DNA from: Pseudomonas sihuiensis
GTDB lineage: Bacteria > Pseudomonadota > Gammaproteobacteria > Pseudomonadales > Pseudomonadaceae
Length of the DNA: 64,000 nucleotides
Direction of reading: 5' to 3'
Assembly (NCBI RefSeq): GCF_900106015.1
Contig: NZ_LT629797.1
Location: forward strand, 3,906,001 to 3,970,000
Positions within the stretch are counted from its first letter, which is position 1, and each line of letters begins with the position of its first letter. Below the pieces are notes generated by a model that was given only the letters and a program-made list of their open reading frames with translations, did not search any database and had not been told where the DNA came from. Shown piece after piece: positions 1-9,438 of this stretch. The translations under genes and the position numbers were made by a program.

Positions 1-2503
1 GGAATAGCTTGGCGCCACGCTCGATGCGGCTGTCGGGACGCTGCTCCTGCGGTGACTCGATGAACCCTAGCCAGCCGATGAAATCGCCCAGCACGGTTTT
101 CGCGGTGAGCACCTGACGTCCGGCCAGCTGCTCGCGTTTGGTGCCAATCTGCTCGGTACTGACGATGGCCTGCAGCAGGCGTGTTTGTAGGTCGAGGCGA
201 CTAGCGCCGGTGATGAGCTCATCAACCAGAGCCTCGACCGCTGGCTTGGAGAAGCCCAGATAGGTCATCAGACGCATGTCTTCAGGCAGGTGGCGCAGGT
301 GGCTTATCCACTCACGCAGTACGGCCTGGGCGAAACGTGCATCGCTACCGCTGGAGCGCAGCGGTAAGGCATTGCTCGACGAGCGAGGCGCCGACTCGCT
401 GTCGCCGAACAGATCAAAACCATCGTCGTGTCCCAGGTCATCACCCAGGTTGAGCGCCCCCCCGCTCACAACACCGCTGCTTCCACTATCGCTCACCAGA
501 GCAGTAGGTTCTTCGTCATCGGCGCGCAGGTACAGACCCCGAACCAGATCGTCAGGCAATTGCATTCTCTGCAACAGTTCACCCAGCAGAATGCGCCGCG
601 GCCAGACCGCGTCGAAGATCTGCTTGGCGATCTTGCGCTTCTTCTCCAGCTCGCCGGCGCCTTCTGCCTGATACCAGTGGCCAAGCCGGTTTTCCAGCAG
701 ATGCAGTACATCATCGAGCTGTTCACGAATACGCCCCAGCTTGACCTCGCGCAGCGCCACGCCACGCAGGTACTGGCTGATACGGCCCATGCCGCCATCG
801 TTCAGCTCCAGCATCGCGTCCCAGGCCTGCTGCGGCTGGTTGACGTGGCGCTGTACAGTTTCGTCTTCGACGAAGGTACTGCGCATCAGCCCCAACGAAT
901 CCTCGGCAGCGGCGTTGATACCGATCTCTTCACCAGCCTGCACGTCGAGGAAGGTCACCTTCATGCGCGGTTTGCGCACCAGGAAGGTGTTATCGAAGGG
1001 CTGACCGGCCGTCCACTCCTGCAGCCAGGTGTACTGGCCGAAGCGTTCGAGCATGGTCATCTTCATCATGCCGCCGCTACCCCAACCGAGGCGCAGCAAG
1101 TCTTCGCCCTTGTCCAAGTCGCTACCAATGCGCATGTCGAACATGGTGATGGCCCACAGCAGGCCCGGCTTACGCAGAGCACGCTCTTCGGGCTTGGCGC
1201 CCTGGGTCTTGTCGATCCAGCGGGTCAGTACCGGACCGACAGCGGTGACGTCGGACTGCTTGTTCGATGGCGTACAGACGATCAGCACGTTCATTTCCTG
1301 GCTGTCGGTGTAGCGCTCGAACAAATAGGCAACCTTGCCGCGCAGGATCAGTTGCGCCACCGGGCTGGCTTCGTCGCTGCTCACCGCGCGACGCACGTCA
1401 TCCAACGACTCGACCGACAAGCGGCCGCGATAGCCGGGAAAATCGAGCAGGTCGACCTGCTCGAACAGCGGCTCGCTAGTAGGCTCAACCAACGGGAACA
1501 CCAACTCGACGGTGAGTGCCGCTAGTTGCGCCAGGGACAGCTCGACCGACGCACGCAGCTCGCCGTCGATGAATGGGCGCACGCCGATGCGCTTGTCGCT
1601 GTCCTTGCCCAAGCGCTCGAGCATGTCGACGTTCATGATGCTGTCGGCCTGCGACAGGCCCTTGTCGGTCTGCCGCACCAGGGCATCGAGCGGAGCGAAT
1701 ACGCGATCGGCGTTACCCAAGCTGCCCAGGGTTCTGGCGAAGCTCTGGTAGGCCTCGCTCAACTCGTTGATCTCACCCCAGAAGATCGAGAACAGCCGGG
1801 TGCGATCCTCCACCGCCAGCCAGGGCGCCAGCTCCACGGCCACGGGCCAGTAGTACCCAGCCAGACCACTCAGCGACGCCGGGAAACTGCCTTGCAGGTA
1901 GTCCCACAGGGCCACCACGTCGTCCTCGCTGACTCCGGGCACCGGCTTGAGCTGGCGGCGCTGGCCGAGTTCCTTGAGCAGTTGGCGGATGGCCGCTTCG
2001 TCGAAGCGATAGGACACCTTCTCGGTGTTGAAGTCGTTGAAAAAGGAGTTGGCCAGCACTTTGGCCACTTCCACTTCGCCGAACAGCTTCAGCTCCAGCG
2101 GGAAATCGTCCGGGCCGGGGCGCGCAGTACGGCTGAAACGGGTGACCAGGCCGGTGGCCTCTTTGCCTCCACCCGGCGGATTGACATGGGTGAGGAAGTC
2201 CAGACGACTGCCACCGAAATCAGTCTCCAGCTTGCCGTTGGCACCGGCAGCCAGGGTCGAGATCAGGTACGACTTGCCGGCCTGGGACAGGCCGAAGAAA
2301 CCCACGGTCATGGGCAGGCCGGAAACGCCGCCCAGGCGTCGGGCGGTATTGCGCACGCGACGCAGGCTGAGGATCAGGTCGTCCGCTTCGTTATCCAGGC
2401 GTGGCGCGCTGCGGCGCACGTCGCCGATCCAGCGGATCGCCTCGCCGGCACCGGTATGGATGGCGGCCCAGTGTCGGGTCAGTTGCTCAGGCGAGTTACT
2501 CAT
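1..2503 (-). CDS. srfC: SrfC-like putative virulence factor, partial (C-terminus beyond window)
   Basis: About 834 residues are readable before the gene leaves the window at base 1. The start ATG at 2503 overlaps the srfB stop as ATGA, so the two are translationally coupled. A P-loop is clear at residues 71-78 (GLSQAGKS) inside a hydrophobic strand (MTVGFFGLSQAGKSYL), as in dynamin-like or Ras-like GTPases. A second strand further on (VDLLDFPGYRG) resembles the G3 DxxG motif of GTPases. It is the last visible gene of an srfA-srfB-srfC-like operon. Salmonella SrfC is named for SsrB-regulated expression; its biochemical role is not settled. Family assignment rests on gene order, size and the P-loop. 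The GTPase idea is my inference. Confidence 0.75.
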   Translation of the reverse strand, partial: MSNSPEQLTRHWAAIHTGAGEAIRWIGDVRRSAPRLDNEADDLILSLRRVRNTARRLGGVSGLPMTVGFFGLSQAGKSYLISTLAAGANGKLETDFGGSRLDFLTHVNPPGGGKEATGLVTRFSRTARPGPDDFPLELKLFGEVEVAKVLANSFFNDFNTEKVSYRFDEAAIRQLLKELGQRRQLKPVPGVSEDDVVALWDYLQGSFPASLSGLAGYYWPVAVELAPWLAVEDRTRLFSIFWGEINELSEAYQSFARTLGSLGNADRVFAPLDALVRQTDKGLSQADSIMNVDMLERLGKDSDKRIGVRPFIDGELRASVELSLAQLAALTVELVFPLVEPTSEPLFEQVDLLDFPGYRGRLSVESLDDVRRAVSSDEASPVAQLILRGKVAYLFERYTDSQEMNVLIVCTPSNKQSDVTAVGPVLTRWIDKTQGAKPEERALRKPGLLWAITMFDMRIGSDLDKGEDLLRLGWGSGGMMKMTMLERFGQYTWLQEWTAGQPFDNTFLVRKPRMKVTFLDVQAGEEIGINAAAEDSLGLMRSTFVEDETVQRHVNQPQQAWDAMLELNDGGMGRISQYLRGVALREVKLGRIREQLDDVLHLLENRLGHWYQAEGAGELEKKRKIAKQIFDAVWPRRILLGELLQRMQLPDDLVRGLYLRADDEEPTALVSDSGSSGVVSGGALNLGDDLGHDDGFDLFGDSESAPRSSSNALPLRSSGSDARFAQAVLREWISHLRHLPEDMRLMTYLGFSKPAVEALVDELITGASRLDLQTRLLQAIVSTEQIGTKREQLAGRQVLTAKTVLGDFIGWLGFIESPQEQRPDSRIERGAKLF

Positions 2504-5481
2504 TTGCGAAACACGCTCCCGCTGTCGAGCCAATATTGGGATTCACCCAGCCCGGCGTCGGACAGGGTGTTGAGGCGCAGGCGAATGTGCGAGCGGCTGA
2601 CCGAACCACTGTTGGATTCGGCACCAAGAAATTCGAAGCTTTCGCTGCCTTCAGCCGGATTGCGCGAAGGCTTGATGCCCAGGCGCACCTTGAGCACCAG
2701 CCCCTGGGAAGCGACCTGCTCGCGCAGCTTCTGGTTCTCGATGCTGAGGATGTACAGCGGCGCTGCCGACCAGCGTTCGTTGGCCAGTTGGCGGAAGCCC
2801 AGGCGCATGGTGCCGCGCATATCGAAGGTCAACTCGGGCAGCTCGTACTCGGGGTCGTCGAGATCGATATCGCGGAAGTAGACGTTACCGTCCTTGATCA
2901 CGTTGTTATTGTCGATCAGACCGAGGAACTTCAACGTCGAGTAGGGTTTGAACGCCGCCGAACGGAAGAAGAAGTTGGGCAGCCGCAGGCTGCGGCTGAG
3001 CAGACAGAGCATGGCGCCGACTGCAGCCGTGGTCTTCGGGTCCTCGATACGGTCGAGCTTGTTGAACGGGTACCAGCCACCGGTGCGGTACTGGTTGAGC
3101 GGCAGGATGCGTCCCGGCGGCAACGGCAGCAGCTTGCGAAACAGCGCCTGCACACCGGGCAGACGCGACGGACGCCCAGTGAGCAGGAGCACATCGCAGG
3201 GGTAGCTGTGGACAACTTCGCACAGCGCCTGAATGGTCTTGCCGATGTTCATGCGATCGCCGATGAACGCCTCGTGAATGCGCCGCAGACTGACGTTGAG
3301 CGTTGTCGCCAGCAAATCGAACGGCTCGCTGCCGTTACCCAGTTGGCGGCGTACGGCACTGCTGAAATAGTCAAGCACATCGTCGGTGGGGCGCTCGTCG
3401 CCAAGCAGTTCGCCGAAAGTGCCTCTGACCAGGGTGCCGGCATCCAGCGGGTCATATTGTTCGTAGGCCTTGAGCAAGCGCAGACCGATAGGGCTGAACA
3501 ACTGCAGAGTCAGTTGCTGGCGCAGCACGGCGTCCTGCACGGCCAGCGGCTCGCTGCCAATCAGCTTGGACAGCAGCGCATCAGGGTTGTCGACACCCGC
3601 ATCACGCAGCGCCGAGCCCAATGCCGGTAGGACGAACTGGCGGATCACGTCGAGCAGGATGTCGTCACCGGCGACCTTGAAACCATCGCGAAAACGCTGC
3701 GAGGGGGTGATATAGACGTTGCTACCCACGCCATCATCGAGCCGATATTCGGTGATCACCAGGTCGGTGGTGCCACCACCGATATCGATCGAAGCGATGG
3801 TCAGACGATCCTTGTGCGGCTGATCCGGACGCGCCATGGTGGCAAAGAACTCCTCCGGACGACCGGCGAAGTTATTCTGCGTTTCGTTGAACAGGTAGAC
3901 GACCTGGCCGCAGGTGGCCTCGTCCCACTGCACATGCACTTCCGGTAGGAATGGCCAAGCGGTCTCGCGGCTCTTGGCGTCCTTGATATTGATCGGATCG
4001 TCCTCAGGGTGCCAGCCAAGGCTCTTCCACACCAGGCCGATGGCCTGCTCCATGCACTTGGCGAAGATTTCGCGCTCGGGCTTGGGCATCGACGGCGGCA
4101 CGGTGAGGATGATCGAGCGCAAGTGGCGCGGCACGCGCGAATGGCTCATGCGCAGACGCTGCGACGGGCTGTTTATCTGCATCAATGCCTGGCCGAGCAC
4201 TTCGCAGAGCATGAAGGTCATCAACGAGCTGCGCGAATAGTGCGGGTGGAACACCGGCATGCGTTCGTCGAAGGGCAGGCTGTAGAGCGCCTGACCTTTC
4301 TCGTTGATCAACCCGGCGACTGGCGCAGCAGTGGCGTGCGGCTCGCTTTCGGATTTGACGTAGGCGCAGTTGAAGCGCCAGCCCGGCTCATAGTTGTCCT
4401 CGTCCCACAGGTAACGCTTCGGGCTGGACAGGCCGGTCGAGCCTTCGGTTCCACGCCGACGACTGGCCAGACGTCCGGCCTCGCGACCAATGCGGGCGAT
4501 GGTCGGCCACTGGAAGGCCTCGCGACGGCCACTTTGCACCGAAAAGTGATCCTTGCCGAATACCGCCTGAGCGAACTCGATACGGCTTTCGAAAGGTTCT
4601 GGATAAACGTGCTCGGGCTGGGTCAGGTCACGCAGTTCCAGCTCATAGCGCTTGCTCAGGCCATCGTTCTCCTGCGGGTGATCCTCGATCAGGATGCCGC
4701 AGGTGCGCGAGTTGCCGACATCGAGCACCATGTCCACCGGAATCGCCTTGTGCAGGTCGCTATCGCGGTTGGACACCACCTTGAGCTCCGGCACCGGCAA
4801 CGCCGTACCGAGCAGGTGCAGCACGTTGAGGTAATGCGCCTGATGATAGAGCTCCTGACACTCGTGCTCGATGTCATCGAGCTGCATGCGTATCGGCGGC
4901 AGTTGCGCCTGCTCGGTGAACACTTCGCGTAGCCAGCCATCGACCCAGGCCAGGTCGAGGAACCAGCCCATCTCGTCGGCCTGATGTGCCAGGGCAAATG
5001 CCGCGCCGGCTCGCACATCATCACTGGTCGGCGCCAGATAGGCGGTATCGCTGCGGCTGGCGAATACTTTGGTATCGAAGGCCAGGGTCACCCGGTGAGT
5101 ATGACCATCTGGATCCTCACCCTCCTTGAGCTCGATGATACGCATACGCGCCCAGTTCGACGGGCCATCGTCGAAACGCCGAGGTGGGCTGAAGCGAAAG
5201 AATGGCAAGGGTAGCCAGAGCCCTTTGAGCAGACGCACCGACTGGTCGACCGCTACGCTGTAGGCCGGGCTCACAGGACTGCCCGGGGCTGCCGGATGGA
5301 AAAAGCTGTTGCTGCGTTCATCGAACATCAGCCGCGCCAACGGGCCATCGTTGCGCTGGCGCACGAACTCGCCAGGTAGTTCGCGGCGCAGTTCAAGGGT
5401 CACGGCGAAATCCAGGAACTGGACACCGCTGCCCATGATCAGGGTGATCTTATCTTCGTAGTCGGTCTTTTCTGGAAACAT
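2500..5481 (-). CDS. srfB: SrfB-like actin/Hsp70-fold ATPase
   Basis: The 993-residue protein has the three hallmarks of the actin/Hsp70 ATPase fold in the right order. Phosphate-1 is near residue 250 (MVLDVGNSRTCGILIED), phosphate-2 near residue 565 (IDIGGGTTDLVI), and an adenosine-like loop near residue 760 (LLLTGRPSRLPGV). This matches the SrfB family in length (about 1000 residues) and motif layout. No signal peptide or membrane segment is seen, so it should be cytosolic. It lies 69 bp after the srfA-like gene and overlaps the srfC-like gene by 4 bp. An ATP-driven partner of a membrane protein (SrfA) and a P-loop protein (SrfC) is plausible, but the substrate is unknown. Confidence 0.82.
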   Translation of the reverse strand: MFPEKTDYEDKITLIMGSGVQFLDFAVTLELRRELPGEFVRQRNDGPLARLMFDERSNSFFHPAAPGSPVSPAYSVAVDQSVRLLKGLWLPLPFFRFSPPRRFDDGPSNWARMRIIELKEGEDPDGHTHRVTLAFDTKVFASRSDTAYLAPTSDDVRAGAAFALAHQADEMGWFLDLAWVDGWLREVFTEQAQLPPIRMQLDDIEHECQELYHQAHYLNVLHLLGTALPVPELKVVSNRDSDLHKAIPVDMVLDVGNSRTCGILIEDHPQENDGLSKRYELELRDLTQPEHVYPEPFESRIEFAQAVFGKDHFSVQSGRREAFQWPTIARIGREAGRLASRRRGTEGSTGLSSPKRYLWDEDNYEPGWRFNCAYVKSESEPHATAAPVAGLINEKGQALYSLPFDERMPVFHPHYSRSSLMTFMLCEVLGQALMQINSPSQRLRMSHSRVPRHLRSIILTVPPSMPKPEREIFAKCMEQAIGLVWKSLGWHPEDDPINIKDAKSRETAWPFLPEVHVQWDEATCGQVVYLFNETQNNFAGRPEEFFATMARPDQPHKDRLTIASIDIGGGTTDLVITEYRLDDGVGSNVYITPSQRFRDGFKVAGDDILLDVIRQFVLPALGSALRDAGVDNPDALLSKLIGSEPLAVQDAVLRQQLTLQLFSPIGLRLLKAYEQYDPLDAGTLVRGTFGELLGDERPTDDVLDYFSSAVRRQLGNGSEPFDLLATTLNVSLRRIHEAFIGDRMNIGKTIQALCEVVHSYPCDVLLLTGRPSRLPGVQALFRKLLPLPPGRILPLNQYRTGGWYPFNKLDRIEDPKTTAAVGAMLCLLSRSLRLPNFFFRSAAFKPYSTLKFLGLIDNNNVIKDGNVYFRDIDLDDPEYELPELTFDMRGTMRLGFRQLANERWSAAPLYILSIENQKLREQVASQGLVLKVRLGIKPSRNPAEGSESFEFLGAESNSGSVSRSHIRLRLNTLSDAGLGESQYWLDSGSVFRK

Positions 5482-5550
5482 GATGCGTTTTTCCGCCCTG
5501 TTCTCGGGTCGTGGCAGGCCGTTGGAACTGCCTGGAATTTCAAGGGCCTG

Positions 5551-6891
5551 TTACTCGACGCCCTGCCTCATGGACATGGGGAATTGCTTGTTCTCATAAC
5601 TACCCGTGCAGTCAGCAGCGCTACGGCTATCCGGGCTGCACACGACTTCCGGCAGCTTGTAGCTGCTGCCATCGTTGCAGGCAGCCTGCCCCTGGTTGCT
5701 GATCGCCAGCTTGCCGCCCTGCATCGCGGCATTCACCGCACCCGAGCACTCGACACCATCACCACGTCGCACCTTGACCTGCCCCTTGCCATCCTTGAAG
5801 TCATAGTCGAGTTGCATGGGCTTGCCGGTCTGCGCATCCTGAATACCGGCACCCGCTTTCCAGTTACCGTTGAGGAACTCAGTGGAGCCGGTTTCCAGTG
5901 CCTGCGGGGGAATGCTCAGGTCTTGTGGTACGTCCCGTCCCGCCGGTTGCTTGCGAGGTTCCTGCTGCTCCTGTGGCGGCTCGGCAGATGGCTCCTCAGC
6001 GGCTGCATCCTCAGGCGCGGACGGCGGCGGTTCTTCGCCCGGTGCATCGGGCTCGTCGTGTGCAGCAGCGCCCTCCTCCTGCTCGGCAGCGGGAGACTCC
6101 TGTCCGTCCGGCAGTTGACCATCGATAGCAGCACCCGACCCGGCACCATCGACCGACCCACCACGACCGAACACGCCGATATCACGCTCATACACCGGCA
6201 ATCCCGGCAGATCGATGCGATCGAGGCCGAGTGGCAACTCGACCGTTGGCGCACAGGCGCGCAGCAAGAACAACAGCAACAGCAGGAGCAGTGGCAGGAG
6301 CAACAGCCACAGCCAGCGCCACCAACGCGACTTCTTCACCACCTCAACCGGCACGGCGGCGGCCAGCGGGGGCGGCGCGAGCGGTGCTACTGGCGCAGCG
6401 CTGGGCACAGGCGGACGCAGACACAACAGCGGGTCGTGATCATAGGTTCCCGCGTGATCGGTGAACCCCCAGAAGGTGATGACGGGCTTGCCATCGACCA
6501 GGTAGACATGGTCGCTGTCGGGAAAGTGAATGGTTTTTTCCAGCAGGCGACCGAATATCTGCTTTTCCCGGTTCTGCGCGTCAGCACGCATGCTTTCGCT
6601 GGTAGCACCCAGTTTGGCGTGCATCACCTCAAGCTGAGCATAGGCATTCGCGCGCTCCTCAACCGTGGCCGCCGACCAGGGGATCACGTCGCCCTCTGCA
6701 GGCGCGTACCAATCGATGCGGTCACCGGTTTCGTTGGGCTGCGGAATGGCTAGGCAGCTGGAGGCTTCGCGCCCCATCTTCAGGCGAATGGCCTCGCGCA
6801 GTTGCAGCGCGGCGCTGTACACCGGCTGACCATCGACACCCAGCGCCTTGAATTCCTGAAGGTTACCCGTGCGGAGCAATGCGCCTGACAT
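5551..6891 (-). CDS. srfA: SrfA-like membrane-anchored protein
   Basis: 446 residues. An N-terminal cytoplasmic domain of about 185 residues is followed by one very hydrophobic Leu-rich segment (WWRWLWLLLLPLLLLLLLF) with basic residues before it. An acidic Pro/Glu/Ala-rich low-complexity linker follows, then a C-terminal domain of about 120 residues with four Cys that may pair outside the membrane. The layout suggests a bitopic inner-membrane protein with an extracytoplasmic lid. The start at 6891 has AAGGA about 9 nt upstream. The 236 bp before it are A/T-richer and probably carry the operon promoter; a short AAGGCT/AGCCTT hairpin near 6980 was the only other structure seen. The SrfA name rests mainly on position before srfB. 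Confidence 0.7.
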   Translation of the reverse strand: MSGALLRTGNLQEFKALGVDGQPVYSAALQLREAIRLKMGREASSCLAIPQPNETGDRIDWYAPAEGDVIPWSAATVEERANAYAQLEVMHAKLGATSESMRADAQNREKQIFGRLLEKTIHFPDSDHVYLVDGKPVITFWGFTDHAGTYDHDPLLCLRPPVPSAAPVAPLAPPPLAAAVPVEVVKKSRWWRWLWLLLLPLLLLLLLFLLRACAPTVELPLGLDRIDLPGLPVYERDIGVFGRGGSVDGAGSGAAIDGQLPDGQESPAAEQEEGAAAHDEPDAPGEEPPPSAPEDAAAEEPSAEPPQEQQEPRKQPAGRDVPQDLSIPPQALETGSTEFLNGNWKAGAGIQDAQTGKPMQLDYDFKDGKGQVKVRRGDGVECSGAVNAAMQGGKLAISNQGQAACNDGSSYKLPEVVCSPDSRSAADCTGSYENKQFPMSMRQGVE

Positions 6892-7127
6892 GTGCGGTCA
6901 TCCTTTCCCTGGCCATCTGAAAATAGAAATTACGGCACAATCATTCCAAATGACGTTGGAAGATCGCGTCAGTCAGCAAGGCTAAAAAGCCTTTTGTATT
7001 CAAACGTTAGCTGTACTTAATTTTTCGAAATGTGACATAGACATCGCTTCATGGGAATGCTTTTCGGCGCAAAAATCAATCTGCGATTAACTCTGAATCG
7101 ATCCCTTATGCGTTTATGTTGAGCTAC

Positions 7128-7532
7128 CTAATCTATCTCTTCTTGCCACTCTTCCGGCAATTGCGGATCGACCGTCAACCAGGACAGCCGGCTGCTCACC
7201 CAGATATGCCGATCCGCCGGGGCTTGCTCCGGCTTGTCCAGCGTGGCGACGGTTACATCCAGCGTATCCGGGCTGAGCGAAGTGAGCAGCGCCAGATGTG
7301 CACCGCAGTCCGCACAGAAATAGCGTGTACAGCTGGCTGATGAGGCGAACGCCTTCGGCGTGCCGCGCAGCCAGTGAAATGCCTGGCGCGGTACCGTGGC
7401 CCAGGTAGTGAGAATGCCGCCACTGCTGCGCCGGCAGACCGAGCAATGGCAGTGCGCGATATCCGTCAGCGGCGCATTGATCCGATAGCGCAGTGCACCA
7501 CACTGGCAGCCGCCCTGATGTTCGACCTTCAT
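7128..7532 (-). CDS. GFA-family (CENP-V/GFA domain) zinc protein
   Basis: 134 residues that fit the GFA fold. Zinc-ligand Cys groups are CQCG near the N-terminus, CHCSVC about 25 residues later, and CADCG mid-protein. Members include glutathione-dependent formaldehyde-activating enzymes, but most bacterial copies have no assigned substrate. I take the start at 7532 because GGAGG lies 5 nt upstream; an in-frame start 57 bp further upstream would add residues that do not look like the family. It is divergent from the AEC carrier gene. Cytosolic; function beyond metal binding is unknown. Confidence 0.82.
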   Translation of the reverse strand: MKVEHQGGCQCGALRYRINAPLTDIAHCHCSVCRRSSGGILTTWATVPRQAFHWLRGTPKAFASSASCTRYFCADCGAHLALLTSLSPDTLDVTVATLDKPEQAPADRHIWVSSRLSWLTVDPQLPEEWQEEID

Positions 7533-7600
7533 CTTGCCTCCGCCTTGCATTGCCCCGCGCCGCTGACCAAGATGGGCGCTCACCACCACCGGGGGTTCCC

Positions 7601-8506
7601 GTGATAGACCTGTTGCTGGCCTTGTGGCCGCTGTTCGCCATGATAGTCGCCGGCTACTGGCTGCGCCTGCGCGAGTTCCCCAGCGAGGCTTTCTGGCCGG
7701 GTGCCGAGCGCCTCAATTACTTCATTCTGTTCCCTGCCCTGCTGTTCTCCAGCCTGGCCCGTGCGCCGCTGAACAATCCGGCCTTGCCGCGTCTGGCATT
7801 GGCGGTGCTGCTCGGCCTGGGCATCGCCTGGCTGGCGCTGCTGCTGGTGCGGCGCCTGCGTGGCTGGCCGGCGGGGCGTTTTGGCGCCTTCACTCAGGGC
7901 ATCCTGCGCTTCAACACCTACCTGGGCCTGGCCGCGGTCGGCAGCCTGTTCGGTCAGGAGGGGCTGACCCTCGCCGCACTGATGCTGGCCCTGATGGTGC
8001 CGACGGTGAACGTGCTGTCGGTGTGGTCGCTGACCGCCGAACGTGGCGTCAGCGCGCGCAGCCTGCTGCTGCCGATCATCAAGAACCCACTGATCCTCGC
8101 CTGCGTCGGCGGAGCGCTGTTCAACCTCACGGGTATCGGCCTGCCGGGTGGCAGCGACCGTCTACTCAACCTGCTGGCTGCTGCTAGCCTGCCGCTGGGC
8201 CTGCTCTGTGTGGGTGCCGCACTCAAGCCAGAGCAACTGGGCGGAGAAATCCCGGCGTTGACCTGGAACAGCGCCCTGCGCCTGCTGGCGATGCCGCTGC
8301 TGGCCTGGTGCGTGGCCTGGGCACTGGCCCTGCCGGCCATGGAGAGCGCAGTGCTGGTGCTGTTCTTTGCTCTGCCCACCGCCCCCACGGCCTATGTGCT
8401 GACTCGCCAACTTGGCGGCGACAGCCAGTTGATGGCCGGCATAATCACCCTGCAGACGTTGCTGGCAGCAGGAAGTCTGGTGGCGATCATGATGATGCTG
8501 GCGTGA
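7601..8506 (+). CDS. AEC-family (auxin efflux carrier-like) transporter
   Basis: 301 residues with about ten hydrophobic segments and the two five-helix halves of the AEC/BASS fold. It begins with a membrane segment (VIDLLLALWPLFAMIVAGYWLRL). I chose the GTG at 7601 because a G-run lies just upstream and the protein then starts at the first helix; the longer in-frame reading adds a 36-residue non-membrane stretch. The C-terminal half has the usual FALPTAPTAYVL motif. Substrates in bacteria are often organic acids, but none can be named here. It converges with the next gene, leaving only 4 bp between stop codons. Confidence 0.85.
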   Translation: MIDLLLALWPLFAMIVAGYWLRLREFPSEAFWPGAERLNYFILFPALLFSSLARAPLNNPALPRLALAVLLGLGIAWLALLLVRRLRGWPAGRFGAFTQGILRFNTYLGLAAVGSLFGQEGLTLAALMLALMVPTVNVLSVWSLTAERGVSARSLLLPIIKNPLILACVGGALFNLTGIGLPGGSDRLLNLLAAASLPLGLLCVGAALKPEQLGGEIPALTWNSALRLLAMPLLAWCVAWALALPAMESAVLVLFFALPTAPTAYVLTRQLGGDSQLMAGIITLQTLLAAGSLVAIMMMLA

Positions 8507-8510
8507 ACGG

Positions 8511-9296
8511 CTACTGCGCGTAACTCTCGATCAGCCGCTGATACTCTCCGCGTACCTTGAGCGCCTCGAGCCCACGATTGAAGCGCTCGATCAACTCGGT
8601 AGCACGCGGGTGCTGCCGCGAGACGATGAAGTGCAGCGTACTGCTCTGAAACGGCACCCGTGACCGGTGAAACTGCGCCAGTTCAGCGCCAGCACTGTGC
8701 AAAGCACTGCCCCCCAGGTTACGGTCGGCAATGAACAGGTCGTCACGTTCGAGCAGCAGCAGCCGTGCGCATTCCTGCAGACCCAGTGGAGAATGACGGC
8801 GCAGCACACCCTGCTCGACCATTTGCTGGATCGCCGCCGGTGGCTGCCAGCCCAGCGGATAGCAGAGTCGCCGGCCGATCATGGCGGGCAGATCATCGAG
8901 CTCGATGTGATCACCGGCCCGGCTGAAGATGTATGGTTCGGCCACATAAATGGGCGCCGAGTAGAAAAACTCCGCCTCGCGCTCGGCAGAACGGATGTAG
9001 GGAAAGGTGGCGTCGTACTCAACGCGCTTGGCTTTCAGGTAACCGCGGTTCCAGGGCAGCCAGTCGAGTGTGATTGCCGCCCCCTGCTCGGCCAGCGCAG
9101 CCCGCACCACCTGGGTGAGCATGCCCTGACCAGGCAATGCCTTGCCGGTGAACGGCGCATAGTCATCGCCCGTAGCCAGGTGCAGCACCTCCGCTCGCGC
9201 CGATACGCACAACAGCAGACTCAGCAGAGCCGCCCCCCATAATCCCACCATCAATCTCCAGTCACTGGCGCGCAATCGCCTTGCTGCTCCGATCAT
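8511..9296 (-). CDS. periplasmic substrate-binding protein (SBP_bac_3-like)
   Basis: 261 residues. An N-terminal signal segment (LMVGLWGAALLSLLLCVSARA) is followed by a type II periplasmic-binding fold. An internal Met at residue 16 could also be the true start. The body has typical family features (ATGDDYAPFTG near the N-terminus, ADRNLG late). No permease or ATPase gene is adjacent, so it may be an orphan sensor or binding protein; Pseudomonas has many such orphans. The ligand is unknown, with polar amino acids the default guess for the family. Confidence 0.78.
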   Translation of the reverse strand: MIGAARRLRASDWRLMVGLWGAALLSLLLCVSARAEVLHLATGDDYAPFTGKALPGQGMLTQVVRAALAEQGAAITLDWLPWNRGYLKAKRVEYDATFPYIRSAEREAEFFYSAPIYVAEPYIFSRAGDHIELDDLPAMIGRRLCYPLGWQPPAAIQQMVEQGVLRRHSPLGLQECARLLLLERDDLFIADRNLGGSALHSAGAELAQFHRSRVPFQSSTLHFIVSRQHPRATELIERFNRGLEALKVRGEYQRLIESYAQ

Positions 9297-9438
9297 TGAC
9301 TCTTGCTCTCACAAGCACGGCTGTCCAGTGCAACCAGGCTATAGGGCGACAATTCATGCTGTTCTCTTGATACGAAGCAACGGGCTGGGCAGGGCGCCGT
9401 CTATTCTTGTCGCAACACGAACGAGATGCGGCAAGCCG

